A stretch of 64,000 bases of DNA from Bog-473 sp036489775 (GCA_036489775.1 DASXFC010000082.1:62001-126000); one strand, 5' to 3'; counted from the stretch's first letter, positions 25,083 to 34,310 are shown. Translations and numbers: made by a program. The notes: generated from the letters alone by a model not told the origin.

Positions 25083-26594
25083 ATGCCCCCGTCCCTCGTG
25101 CGTGCTCGCCCGCGCAGCCAGACGGTTCTGCCTTGGGCCATCCCGGTACTGGTGCTGTTCGTGGTGGTGGGCCTCTCGCACAGACGCCTGGAAGACCTGA
25201 TCGGCGCTCTGATCGCCTTTCCAATCTTCCTGGCCCTGGTCCGGCGACCCGGGGTGGCCCTCATCATCCTGGTCGTCGCGCTGCCCCTCGAGCCGATTGG
25301 TTTCCCGCTCCTCTACTCGGCCCACGTGCCGGCGTCGCTGCTCAGGCCCCTGGCCTCCTATAAGGAGCTGCTCGGCCTGGCCGTCCTGGCGGCTGGTCTC
25401 TTGGAGCTGCGGCGCACCGGGCGCAAACTCGACCGCATCGACGTGCTGCTCTTGATCTACGTCGGCGTCGTCACCCTGTACCTGGCCGTACCGCATCTCT
25501 TCGCTTCAGGCGCCCCGACCGCGTGGAACACCCGGCTGCTGGCCTGGCGGACCGATGCCGGGTACACCCTGATCTTCTTCGGGGCTCGCCACGCGCCGCT
25601 CGGAGCCAGGGTCAAGGAACACTTCACCCGAGCCGTGCTGGCCATCGGCGCCCTCATCGGGGCCGTGGGCATCTTCGAGCGCCTCGACGTCCACGGTTGG
25701 GTCCATTTCGTGGGGAGCACGGCCCAGGTGCCCCTTTACGAGGTGAAGGTGTTGGCCGAAAGCCAGACCCAGGTCATCTCCAACTTGGGCTACATCTACA
25801 ACACCAATCCATTGCGGGTCAGTTCGCTCCTGCTCTCCCCCTTCGACATGAGTGACTACCTGGTGGTGGCCATCGCCATCGCCGCCGTCCGCATCAGTTC
25901 GGCCCGGCGGGACACGCTCAGCTACCTGGTACTCGGACTCGGCCTGGCCTCCATCTTCTTCTCCCGGTCGCGCTCGGACGGCGTGGCCGCGGTCATCGTG
26001 CTGGTTCTCATCGCTCTGCCCAACACCCGTAGCCCACTGGAGGGTCGTCTCCGCCTGATCGGCGTGCTCCTCCTGGCGGCCGTCCTCATCGTGCCGGTGC
26101 TCGGGGGCACCCGCTTCGTGGGTGCCCAAGGTGGCAGCACCTCGACGGCGGGGCACGTCGACGAGCTGGCCGACGGACTGCGGGTGCTCGAGTATTACCC
26201 GCTCGGCCTCGGGTTGGGCGACCAACCCGAGACAGCCACCCGCTTTACCGCCAGCACCAAGCAGGTCAACCCGGCCTACATCAGTGACAACCTGATCCTG
26301 CAGGTGGGCGATGAACTCGGCATCCAGGCCCTGCTGCCGTGGGTGGGCATGATGGGCTGCATCCTGTGGGAGTTCAAGCGGCGGGGTCGCCGGGACGCCT
26401 TCGCGGCAGCGCTGGGCTTCGCCTTCTTGGGAGTGGTGATTGCCGGCCTCTATCACCAGGTCTTCTTGACCTTCCCCGTCCCCTGGACCCTGTGGGCGGG
26501 CGCTGGGTTGGCCCTCAACCGGACCGGGTCCTACCCCGAACGAACTCCCACTGAGGCGGCTATCCCACAGCGGGCAGCCCCCGGTGTACCGTGA
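25083..26594 (+). CDS. O-antigen polymerase/ligase-like membrane protein (Wzy family)
   Basis: This 503-residue integral-membrane protein has about 11-12 hydrophobic segments and a large extracytoplasmic loop at about 340-410. It contains the O-antigen ligase-type stretch LGLGLGDQPETATRF and the conserved polar DNLILQVGDELG before the last helices. Wzy/WaaL-like proteins join lipid-linked repeat units into chains. It stands immediately before the Wzz- and CpsD-like genes, so polymerase is preferred over ligase. It begins 39 bases after the GT2 stop. Confidence 0.85.
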   Translation: MPPSLVRARPRSQTVLPWAIPVLVLFVVVGLSHRRLEDLIGALIAFPIFLALVRRPGVALIILVVALPLEPIGFPLLYSAHVPASLLRPLASYKELLGLAVLAAGLLELRRTGRKLDRIDVLLLIYVGVVTLYLAVPHLFASGAPTAWNTRLLAWRTDAGYTLIFFGARHAPLGARVKEHFTRAVLAIGALIGAVGIFERLDVHGWVHFVGSTAQVPLYEVKVLAESQTQVISNLGYIYNTNPLRVSSLLLSPFDMSDYLVVAIAIAAVRISSARRDTLSYLVLGLGLASIFFSRSRSDGVAAVIVLVLIALPNTRSPLEGRLRLIGVLLLAAVLIVPVLGGTRFVGAQGGSTSTAGHVDELADGLRVLEYYPLGLGLGDQPETATRFTASTKQVNPAYISDNLILQVGDELGIQALLPWVGMMGCILWEFKRRGRRDAFAAALGFAFLGVVIAGLYHQVFLTFPVPWTLWAGAGLALNRTGSYPERTPTEAAIPQRAAPGVP

Positions 26595-26608
26595 CGCCCT
26601 AATTCGCG

Positions 26609-27355
26609 ATGGAACTCCGCCGATATCTCGACCTCATCAGACGTCGCGTCGCCCTCATTATCGTGGCGGTGATCGTGGGCGGTCTTGCTGGATTCATCAG
26701 CACCTCCCGTACGCCTATCTACACGGCCAGCGCCACCATTTACGTGGGCAGCCAGGGTTTTTCGGGGGCCGACGCCGCCCAACTCGAGCTCGAGACGGGC
26801 CTCAACGAGGTGGTGGCCACCTTCGCCCAGATGATCCCCAGCCCGGTCATCGCCCAGAAGGCGCTCGACAAGACCCATCTCGACCGCTCGGCCGGTGTCG
26901 TTGCGGCCAGCACCAGTGCCACGGTGGTCACCGGCACCAACCTGATCACCGTGCAGGTGTCCGACCCCAACGCGGAGGACGCCGTTCGCCTGACCAATGG
27001 GGTGGCCAATGCCTTCGTGTCCCAGATCGGCGCCTACCAGTCGTCGGCCACCAGCTCCAAGACCTCCTCGAGCCAAGGTGCCGTGCCCAACGAGCCCGCC
27101 TATGTCTTCGCAGATGCCAGCTATGCGGCCCGCAGCAGCAGTGGCACCGTGAAGAACATCGCCCTCGGCGCCGTCTTCGGCCTGGTCATCTCCATCCTGC
27201 TGGTGTTCTTGCTCGACTACCTCGATGTCACCATCAAGAGTCCCGAGGAGCTCGAGCGTCGGGTCGGCTTGCCCGTGCTCGGCATCGTGCCCCGCTTCGA
27301 AACCCTGTCGCTGAGCTCGCACCGGGCTCCACCACGTCGGGGCGCCGATGGCTAG
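26609..27355 (+). CDS. Wzz/YveK-like chain-length determinant and kinase activator
   Basis: This 248-residue protein has a membrane helix at about 15-33, an extracytoplasmic region rich in Ser/Thr/Ala with short coiled-coil stretches, and a second helix at about 188-208. A cytoplasmic tail follows with KSPEELERRVGLPVLGIVPR, the segment that activates the partner kinase in YveK/CapA-type systems. It overlaps the kinase gene by 8 bases. It sets chain length and turns on the BY-kinase by analogy with Gram-positive systems. Confidence 0.9.
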   Translation: MELRRYLDLIRRRVALIIVAVIVGGLAGFISTSRTPIYTASATIYVGSQGFSGADAAQLELETGLNEVVATFAQMIPSPVIAQKALDKTHLDRSAGVVAASTSATVVTGTNLITVQVSDPNAEDAVRLTNGVANAFVSQIGAYQSSATSSKTSSSQGAVPNEPAYVFADASYAARSSSGTVKNIALGAVFGLVISILLVFLLDYLDVTIKSPEELERRVGLPVLGIVPRFETLSLSSHRAPPRRGADG

Positions 27356-28127
27356 GCGCTGGTGGGGCAAGGTGGCCGCCATGGGCGACTACCGGGACGA
27401 GCGCAACTCGTTCGAGGAGGCGCTGCGCATCCTGCGCTCCAATTTGAGCGTCGTGTTGCTCGACCTCGAACGCCCGACGGTCATCTTCACCAGCCCTAAC
27501 CCCAATGAGGGCAAGACCTCCATGTGCGCCAATCTGGCCATGTCCTTCGCACTCTCGGGCATGCGCGTCGTGCTGGTCGACCTAGACCTGCGCCACCCCG
27601 ACGCCCATCGCCTGGTCGGCGGTCACAACGAGTTCGGGGTGGCGGACGTCCTGCTGTCCCGGCTCACCCTCGAGCAGTCGATCCAATACATCCGCCTGGC
27701 TACCCCTCCGGGGCAGGCTGAGCGTGGCCTGTACTTCCTGGCCACCGGACCATCAGTGGGCAACCCGACCGAGCTCTTGGGCAGCGGTCGCACCCAGCAG
27801 CTGCTCGAGGGCCTGGGCAAGCAGGCCGACCTGGTGCTGCTCGACACACCCCCGGTCCTGCCAGTGGCCGACGCGCTGGTGATCGGGCGCATGGCCGCCG
27901 GCGCCGTGCTGGTGACCGAGTCCCGCACCACGTCGATTGACGCGGTGAACAAGGCCAAGGACCTCCTGACCCGCAACCAGACCCGCCTGCTCGGCGTCGT
28001 GCTCAACAAGTTCGAGCGGCGTGATGCCCGGGCCTCCTTCGGCTACGGCTACGGCTATGGCTACGGGGATGTGGAGATGCAACCGACCGAGGCAGCCCAG
28101 CGGTCCGAAGGCCCGAATCAGCAGTGA
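27348..28127 (+). CDS. CpsD/CapB-type bacterial tyrosine kinase
   Basis: This 259-residue cytoplasmic BY-kinase has Walker A FTSPNPNEGKTSMCANLAMS at about 47-66, Walker A' VVLVDLDLRHPDAH and Walker B LVLLDTPPVLPVADAL. The C-terminus carries a compact tyrosine cluster of four alternating Tyr-Gly pairs at about 233-240, the usual autophosphorylation tail. It is separate from, but overlapping with, the Wzz-like gene, as in Firmicutes and Actinobacteria. The low-molecular-weight phosphatase at 35121 is the likely counteracting enzyme. Confidence 0.92.
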   Translation: MARRWWGKVAAMGDYRDERNSFEEALRILRSNLSVVLLDLERPTVIFTSPNPNEGKTSMCANLAMSFALSGMRVVLVDLDLRHPDAHRLVGGHNEFGVADVLLSRLTLEQSIQYIRLATPPGQAERGLYFLATGPSVGNPTELLGSGRTQQLLEGLGKQADLVLLDTPPVLPVADALVIGRMAAGAVLVTESRTTSIDAVNKAKDLLTRNQTRLLGVVLNKFERRDARASFGYGYGYGYGDVEMQPTEAAQRSEGPNQQ

Positions 28128-29227
28128 GCACCGGGCCGGGACGCCCGGTCACGGTCCTGCTCGATGCCCATCCCCTGAGCTCAGTGGCGGCTGGCAGCGG
28201 TGTCGGTTCGTACACCCGCCATCTCCTGGCCGCCTTGGCCACCCGTCCCGATGTTGATCTCCACGCGCTGTGCGCCGCATCGGTTCCCCTGCCCGATGGG
28301 GTGACCCGACTGCCATTACGACGCCTCGGAGGCCCTGCCCGACTCGAGGTGCTCGAGCACGCGGCCCGGTTGCCCTTCGATCTGCACCGGCACCGGCCCG
28401 ATGGCTCGGTCTTCCACAACCCCGGCTTCCACGCGCCGGCCGGTGTGGCGGCGCCTTGGGTGCAGACCCTGTTCGATGTGATCCCGCTGGTCTTCGACAG
28501 CCCCGATCTGGCCCAACTGCGAGCCCGCTGGCGGCGATTCGGCCCACGGTACCGAAGGGCCGATGCCGTCATCGCCATCTCACACCATGCCGCCGACGAG
28601 GGCTGCCGCCTGCTCGGCCTCGACCCGGCCCGGCTCCATGTGGCCCCTCTCGGCGTCGATAGCTCCTTCGTCCCGGGCGCCGGGCCGGCCGATCCGCCCT
28701 ACCTGTTGGTGGTCAGCCAATTCAGCCGTCGCAAGGGCTTCGCCGAGGCCTTCTCCGTCATCGACCACCTGGTCGATGACGGCTATGCCCACCGCCTGTT
28801 GGTGGCCGGCCGCGTCCACCCCTGGGCGGACAAGGAGCTGTCCGCACTGCGGGCCACGGCTCGTCACCCCGAGCGCATCGAGCTGCTGGGCGAAGTCCCC
28901 AACCTGGTCCCGCTCTACCAGGGGGCCTCCGCCTTCATCATGTCGAGTCGCTACGAAGGCTTCGGCCTGCCCGCGCTCGAGGCCATGGCCTGCGGTACCC
29001 CGGTGGTGGCTTTCGCCAACTCGGCGGTGAGCGAGGTGGTCGGCCCGGGCGGACAGCTGGTGGCCGACGGCGACGTGGCCGCCCTGACCGAGGCCGTGCG
29101 GGCCGTGCTCGACACCCCGGCCCTGGCCCTCGAATGGCGCGAGCGAGGGATGTCCCAGGCCGCCGGGTTCTCCTGGGACACCTGCGCCGCCCAGCACGCC
29201 GAGGTCTACCGCGCGGTGGCCCAGTGA
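28124..29227 (+). CDS. Glycosyltransferase, family 4 type (tandem copy 1)
   Basis: This 367-residue GT-B enzyme of the mannosyltransferase B-like type shows SGVGSYTRHLLAALATRPDV near the N-terminus, VFHNPGFHAPAG, PWVQTLFDVIPL, ADAVIAISHHAADEG, the linker SFVPGAGPADPPYLLVVSQF, then MSSRYEGFGLPALEAMACG. The GTG start overlaps the kinase stop (GTGA). Its neighbour at 29224 matches it closely over the whole length. Confidence 0.9.
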   Translation: MSTGPGRPVTVLLDAHPLSSVAAGSGVGSYTRHLLAALATRPDVDLHALCAASVPLPDGVTRLPLRRLGGPARLEVLEHAARLPFDLHRHRPDGSVFHNPGFHAPAGVAAPWVQTLFDVIPLVFDSPDLAQLRARWRRFGPRYRRADAVIAISHHAADEGCRLLGLDPARLHVAPLGVDSSFVPGAGPADPPYLLVVSQFSRRKGFAEAFSVIDHLVDDGYAHRLLVAGRVHPWADKELSALRATARHPERIELLGEVPNLVPLYQGASAFIMSSRYEGFGLPALEAMACGTPVVAFANSAVSEVVGPGGQLVADGDVAALTEAVRAVLDTPALALEWRERGMSQAAGFSWDTCAAQHAEVYRAVAQ

Positions 29228-30312
29228 ACGGGGCCCTGCCGGTCCTGCTCGATGTCCAGTCGCTCCATCCGGGAACGCCGGCCACCGGCACGGCCAGCTA
29301 TGCCGGTGGGCTGCTGGGCGCCCTGGCCATCCTCGACGGGCTCGACCTCGCCGCTTTGTGCGCGCCCGGCACCGTCCTCCCCACCGGGGTGCGGGCCATC
29401 GAGGTGACCCGGTCTGCCACTGCACCGCGAGCCCAGGTGATGGAGCAGGCTCTGCGCCTTCCCATTGAAGTTCGCCGCCACCGACACGGCAGGACGGTCT
29501 TCCATAACCTGGCCTTCCACGCCCCCCCGGGACTGCCCCACCCCTGGGTCCAGACCCTGCACGACGTCATCCCGCTGGCCTACCCCTCGCCGGATTTGGC
29601 GGCCTTGCGCCGGCGCTGGCGCCGCCTGGCCCCGCGCTACCGCTCGGCCGATGCGGTGATCGCCGTGTCGCACCATGCTGCCCGCGACGGCATCGCCCAT
29701 CTGGGCCTACGGCCCGAGCGCGTGCACGTGGCCCATCACGGCGTCGATCCCGCCTTCGTGCCGGGAGCGGGACCGGCCGATCCGCCCTACCTGTTGGCCC
29801 TGGGCGAGGAGAGCCTGCGCAAGGGTTTCGCCGACGCCTTTACCCTCATCGACGAGCTGGCCGATGCGGGCTACCCGCACCGCCTGGTGGTGGTGGGCCG
29901 GGATCGGACCGCACGGCTCGAACGGCTCCGCGCGGCCAGCCGGCACCCTCAACGCATCGAGCTGCTCGGGCTGGTTCCCGACGTGGTCCCGCTGTATCAG
30001 GGGTCCACCGCGCTGGTCATGACCAGCCGCTACGAGGGATTCGGCCTGCCTACACTCGAGGCCATGGCCTGCGGTGTCCCGGTGGTGGCCTTCGCCAACT
30101 CCGCCGTCACCGAGGTGGCTGACGGCGCCGCCGTACTGGTGGCCGATGGTGACCGGAGCGCCCTGCTGGCCGCCGTGCGCCAGGTGCTCAACACGCCGGC
30201 GCTGGCCACAGAGCTGGGCGAGCGGGGCCTGGACCATGCGGCCTCTTACACCTGGGCCCGCTCCGCGGTCCTCCACCGCGAGGTCTACCGGTCCGTGGCC
30301 GAGCCAGGATGA
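29224..30312 (+). CDS. Glycosyltransferase, family 4 type (tandem copy 2)
   Basis: This 362-residue GT-B enzyme is closely related to the preceding gene. It shares PWVQTLHDVIPLAYPSPDLA, ADAVIAVSHHAA, the identical FVPGAGPADPPYLL linker and SRYEGFGLPTLEAMACG. The first about 120 residues (acceptor domain) differ more, suggesting a changed acceptor with a retained donor. The GTG start lies in GTGA at the end of copy 1, and its stop overlaps the next ATG. Confidence 0.9.
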   Translation: MNGALPVLLDVQSLHPGTPATGTASYAGGLLGALAILDGLDLAALCAPGTVLPTGVRAIEVTRSATAPRAQVMEQALRLPIEVRRHRHGRTVFHNLAFHAPPGLPHPWVQTLHDVIPLAYPSPDLAALRRRWRRLAPRYRSADAVIAVSHHAARDGIAHLGLRPERVHVAHHGVDPAFVPGAGPADPPYLLALGEESLRKGFADAFTLIDELADAGYPHRLVVVGRDRTARLERLRAASRHPQRIELLGLVPDVVPLYQGSTALVMTSRYEGFGLPTLEAMACGVPVVAFANSAVTEVADGAAVLVADGDRSALLAAVRQVLNTPALATELGERGLDHAASYTWARSAVLHREVYRSVAEPG

Positions 30313-31358
30313 TGCGGGTCGCCTTCGACGCCCGCCGCCTCCAAGATTCGCCACTGACCGGGGTCGGCCGCTGGCTGACCAACCTGGTGCCGCTCTTGCG
30401 GTCCTCAGTCGAATTGGTCCTGCTGACCGACGCCCGTCGGCCCTCCCCGGGCATTGAGGGTCTCGAAGAGGTGCGGCTGTCCATGCCGGGGCGCGAGCCC
30501 TTCTGGCTGCAGGTGGCGGTGGCCCGCTGGCTGCGCAACTTCGACGGGATCTTCCACGGCACCTACAACGCCATTCCGGTCTTCACTCCCTGCCCGTCCG
30601 TGGTGAACATCTACGACCTGGCCTGGGAGGACCATCCCGAGGACCTGGGACCAGCGCAGCGCTACGCCTTCATGGGCCAGGCTCGCAACTCGGCCCGCCA
30701 CGCCGCCGCCGTGATCACCATTTCGAAGTTCACCCGTGACGCCATCATCGCCAGCTACGGAGTGCCGCCCGAGCGGGTGGTCCTGGCCCCTCCCGCGGTC
30801 GACCCCCTCTTCGGGCCCGGGCGAGCCGACGGGCTGGCCGCGCTCCGCCCCCTGCTCGGGCTGCCCGAGCGCTACATCGTGGCTCTGGGCGGAGCCAATC
30901 GTCGGGGCGCCAAGGTGGCCGTCGAAGCCTGGCAGCGCCTGGGTCCGGACAAGTTGCCGCTGGTGGTAGTGGGCCAGCCCGAACTGGCGGTCGAGGGGGC
31001 GGTGGCCACCGGGCGGCTCTCGGACGAGGACTGGGCCAGCGTGCTGGCCGGGGCCGAAGCATTCTGTTATCCCACCCGCTACGAAGGCTGGGGCATGCCG
31101 GCCACCGAGGCGGCCGCCTCAGGCACGCCGGTGGTGTGCGCCCGCCTGGGGCCTCTGCCCGAGGTGCTGGGTCCGGCGGCCGAATGGTGCGAGACCGCCT
31201 CGGTGGACGACATCGCGACGGGGCTAGCCCGGCTGATGGGCGACGAGCTCCGGCGGTTCGAGTTGCGGGCAGCAGGGTTGGCCCGCATGGCCGCCGCGCC
31301 GGGCTGGGAAGAGAGCGCGGCCAGCGTGCTCACGGCCTACGAGTTGGCGTCATCGTAA
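30309..31358 (+). CDS. Glycosyltransferase, family 4 type
   Basis: This 349-residue GT-B enzyme begins MMRVAFDARRLQDSPLTGVG and shows GIFHGTYNAIPVF, NIYDLAWEDHPED, AAVITISKFTRDAIIASYG, IVALGGANRRGAKVAVEAWQ and FCYPTRYEGWGMPATEAAAS. It is more distant from the two tandem copies before it. The start ATG overlaps the previous TGA. It ends in TAA at 31356-31358, which overlaps the presumed start of the next gene. Confidence 0.9.
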   Translation: MMRVAFDARRLQDSPLTGVGRWLTNLVPLLRSSVELVLLTDARRPSPGIEGLEEVRLSMPGREPFWLQVAVARWLRNFDGIFHGTYNAIPVFTPCPSVVNIYDLAWEDHPEDLGPAQRYAFMGQARNSARHAAAVITISKFTRDAIIASYGVPPERVVLAPPAVDPLFGPGRADGLAALRPLLGLPERYIVALGGANRRGAKVAVEAWQRLGPDKLPLVVVGQPELAVEGAVATGRLSDEDWASVLAGAEAFCYPTRYEGWGMPATEAAASGTPVVCARLGPLPEVLGPAAEWCETASVDDIATGLARLMGDELRRFELRAAGLARMAAAPGWEESAASVLTAYELASS

Positions 31359-32245
31359 GCGCACCCGTTGCCGCCGTCATCGTCACCTGGCGCAGTGCCG
31401 ACGTGGTGGCGAACTGTCTCGCGTCGCTGGCCCGCGAGCTCCCCGAGGGCAGCGAGATCGTGGTGGTTGACAACGCCTCAGGCGACACCACCGTGGCTAC
31501 AGTCCGGGGGGCTGCGCCGGGGGCCCAGGTGATCGAGAACGCCGCCAACCGCGGCCTGGCCGCCGCCAACAACCAGGGCCTGGCCGCCTCCGCCGCGCCC
31601 TACGTCCTCATCGCCAATCCCGACACCGAATTCCGGGCGGGCTCATTGCGCGCCATGGCCGACGTCCTCGACAAGCAGCCCCGGGCAGCCTGGGTGGTGC
31701 CGCGCCTGCTCGATGCCGACGGCACCCTGCTCACCAGCGCGGGTGATCTGCCTCGCCTCCGCGACGCCCTGTGGGGACGCCAGGCCGCCCGTCAGCGGGG
31801 GTCCGGCACCCCCAGCGGATTCTGGTGGGACGGCTGGGACCACCGGAGCACTCGGGCCATCGGACGCGGGCACGAGTGCGCCTACCTGGTGCGCCGAGCC
31901 GCCATCGACCAGGTCGGCCCCCAGGACGAGCGCTACGTCCTCGACTGGGAGGGCTTCGACTGGACGGACCGGCTGCGCCAGGACGGCTGGGAGATCTGGC
32001 TGGCCGCCGACGCTGAGGTGGTGCATCTCGGTGGGACCAGCATCCGGCAGGTGCCCGTGCGGGCCGCGGTCTCCCAGCACCGGGCTATGTACCGCTACTT
32101 CGCCGACCGTCGCCAGCCAGCATGGGTCTGGAAGCCACTGTTGGCGGTGCTCTTCACGCTGCGGGGCGCCATCAAGGCCACGGCCAGTGCCTTGGGAGTA
32201 CCGCTCTACTCGTGGGCGCACCGGGGACGTTCCGGCCGCGCCTGA
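31355..32245 (+). CDS. Glycosyltransferase family 2 lacking a standard start codon (GTA in place of GTG)
   Basis: This is about 296 residues of a WbbL-like GT2: APVAAVIVTWRSADVVANCL, IVVVDNASGDTTVATV, NRGLAAANNQGLAA, VLIANPDTEFRAGS and DWEGFDWTDRLRQDGWE. No ATG, GTG or TTG occurs in frame between the previous gene's body and the first conserved strand. At the junction the sequence is GTAAGC: GTA (31355) overlaps the TAA stop. Neighbouring junctions read GTGA or ATGA, so one G-to-A change would explain this one. The gene otherwise looks intact. It may use GTA, be reached by re-initiation, or reflect a sequencing error. Confidence 0.78.
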   Translation, partial: VSAPVAAVIVTWRSADVVANCLASLARELPEGSEIVVVDNASGDTTVATVRGAAPGAQVIENAANRGLAAANNQGLAASAAPYVLIANPDTEFRAGSLRAMADVLDKQPRAAWVVPRLLDADGTLLTSAGDLPRLRDALWGRQAARQRGSGTPSGFWWDGWDHRSTRAIGRGHECAYLVRRAAIDQVGPQDERYVLDWEGFDWTDRLRQDGWEIWLAADAEVVHLGGTSIRQVPVRAAVSQHRAMYRYFADRRQPAWVWKPLLAVLFTLRGAIKATASALGVPLYSWAHRGRSGRA

Positions 32246-32346
32246 ACCTGCCGGGACGGCGCCGTCAAGCGTCGGACTAGCTTCTTGGCCGCTTCGACGT
32301 GCTCCCGACGTGTGGCACCTCGATCCTCACCAATTCGATCCCCACC

Positions 32347-34272
32347 ATGCCCATCTACCGACACTCCGGCCAACGACCGCTCCACCTGGTGCGGTACGGG
32401 CCGATGCATCTACTCGTCCATGCCCGCGGGAAGCGACACGGCCATCAGCGCATGGTGGTGGCTCCCGAGGACCGGGTCCGCAACGCCGTCATCTACGCCA
32501 CCATCGCCGCCGGCCTGGTGGTAGCGCTCCTGGTGGTGATGGCCATCGTGTCCTTCCTCTCCATCCACCGGGCCGAGAACGACCTGTCGGCGGCCAAGAC
32601 GCTCATCGGGAACGACCTGGGCAACAAGTCTTTGCTCACCTCACCATCCGGGCGCGACCAGTTGACCAACGACATCGCCACCGTCCAGCGCGATGCGGCC
32701 CTGGCCACCAACAGCCTGCAGGGTTCGGTGTCGCTCGGCTTGCTCGGCCATCTCCCGATCATCGGAACCCAGCGGCACGGGGTGATCCAGCTGAGCGACG
32801 ACGTCGAGACCGCGGCGACCGACGCCTCGGCGCTGCTGACCTCCCTCGACGGCCTCATCGGCAACAGCCACGGCACCACCGTGTCGCTCCCCGCCCTCAC
32901 CGCCTTCGAGGTCTACGTCAAGCAGGGCCACACCTCGCTCGCCTCATTGCAGCGCCCGGCGGCGGGATTGATCGGGCCGCTGGCCACGGCCCGGCGTGCC
33001 TTCAACAAGGAGGACGCCAAGCTGGTCCACCTCTTGGCGTTGAGCTCGCGCACCATCTCCTTCGCCCTGCCCTTCTTGGGAGCGAACGGTCCGCAGACCT
33101 ACCTGGTGGCCGGACTCAACAACGCCGAGATGCGCGACAGCGGCGCCGTACTCTCGCTGGCCGAGCTCTCGGCCTCGAACGGCACCTTCACTATCTCCGA
33201 CGACCACTCCTACGCCGACGATGCGTTGAGCTCGCCGGCCCCGGTGCCGTTGCCGGCCGGGACACAGCAGGTCTTCGGGGCCAACCAGCCCTCATTGAAC
33301 TGGCCTGCCACCGACGAGACGGCTGACTGGGCCACCAGCGGCCAGTTGATGCAGGCCATGTGGCAGCAGGCCACCGGGCAGACGGTGGCCGGGGTCATCG
33401 GCATCGATGTCCCCGGGGTAGCCCAGATCTTGAAACTCACCGGTCCGGTCTCGGTGCCCGGGATCAGCGGGCCCATCAGCGCATCGAACATCGGCGACCA
33501 GTTGTTGGACAAGGCGTATCAAGGGCTGACCGTGCAGTCGTCCGAGGCGACGCGGCGCGAGGCCTTGGCCTCGGTGGTAAAGGCCGCCATCAACAAGATG
33601 AAGATCGAGCACGTCGACATCGATGCCTTCGCCAACGCACTGGCCGCCGATGTGGCCGGACGCCACCTCATGGTCTGGAGCGACGTGGCGACCGACGAGT
33701 CGGGACTGGTGGCACTGGACGCAGCAGGGACGCTCAACTCCGTCGACCCGACCCGGACCTTCCATGTGGCCATCGAGAACTCGTCGGCCGACAAGCTCGA
33801 CTACTTCGTAGCGGTGAAGCTGCACATGCACGTGATCGTGGACAAAGCCGGCAACGCGCTGGTCAACACCACGGTGACCCTGGCCAACTTCGCCCTCAAG
33901 AACCAGCCGGCCTCCTACCAGTACGGGCCCGACGACATCAACGCCTTCCAGCCGGGGCAGTACGTGGCCCGGGTCGTCCTGTGGGGACCACAGGGTTCGA
34001 TCATGCCCGGGTCGATCCCCGAGTCGGGCCTGCAGCTGACCCAGGACCTGTTCTCGCTCGACCCGGCCCAGACGAGATCGGTCTCTTTCTCTGTGGCCAT
34101 TCCCCATGCCGTCCAGCACGGCCGACTGGTACTCCGCCTGGTCCCCCAGGCCCGTCTGAAACCAGACGCCCTCTCCCTGACCCTCTCCGCCCCGGCCTGG
34201 ACGGTCTCGGGACATGAAGACATTTCGACCCATCTGGCCGCCACCAGGGAGTTTTCCTGGGGACTGACCTGA
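32347..34272 (+). CDS. DUF4012 family membrane-anchored protein
   Basis: This 641-residue protein has a basic N-terminus (about 1-40), one membrane helix at about 43-66 and a long extracytoplasmic domain. It carries the DUF4012 hallmarks: NDLSAAKTLI..., FLGANGPQTYLVAGLNNAEM with the NNAE(M/L)R motif, SGAVLSLAEL, and GVIGIDVPGVAQILKLTGPV. DUF4012 genes are often next to exopolysaccharide genes in Actinobacteria; their activity is not established, though they resemble LytR-CpsA-Psr-linked surface proteins in layout. ATG 32347 is preferred; GTG 32299 is possible. The stop codon lies in the first unit of a 24-base imperfect tandem repeat. Confidence 0.85.
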   Translation: MPIYRHSGQRPLHLVRYGPMHLLVHARGKRHGHQRMVVAPEDRVRNAVIYATIAAGLVVALLVVMAIVSFLSIHRAENDLSAAKTLIGNDLGNKSLLTSPSGRDQLTNDIATVQRDAALATNSLQGSVSLGLLGHLPIIGTQRHGVIQLSDDVETAATDASALLTSLDGLIGNSHGTTVSLPALTAFEVYVKQGHTSLASLQRPAAGLIGPLATARRAFNKEDAKLVHLLALSSRTISFALPFLGANGPQTYLVAGLNNAEMRDSGAVLSLAELSASNGTFTISDDHSYADDALSSPAPVPLPAGTQQVFGANQPSLNWPATDETADWATSGQLMQAMWQQATGQTVAGVIGIDVPGVAQILKLTGPVSVPGISGPISASNIGDQLLDKAYQGLTVQSSEATRREALASVVKAAINKMKIEHVDIDAFANALAADVAGRHLMVWSDVATDESGLVALDAAGTLNSVDPTRTFHVAIENSSADKLDYFVAVKLHMHVIVDKAGNALVNTTVTLANFALKNQPASYQYGPDDINAFQPGQYVARVVLWGPQGSIMPGSIPESGLQLTQDLFSLDPAQTRSVSFSVAIPHAVQHGRLVLRLVPQARLKPDALSLTLSAPAWTVSGHEDISTHLAATREFSWGLT

Positions 34273-34310
34273 GGTTCCGTCCCAATCCTGACCTGAGGTC
34301 CTGCCGCAAT
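34264..34310. repeat. Imperfect 24-base tandem repeat spanning the DUF4012 stop
   Basis: Two units begin with the identical 12-mer CTGACCTGAGGT, at 34264 and 34288. They continue with related sequence ending CAAT, agreeing at 19 of 23 positions. The first unit contains the DUF4012 stop codon, TGA at 34270-34272. Confidence 0.7.
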
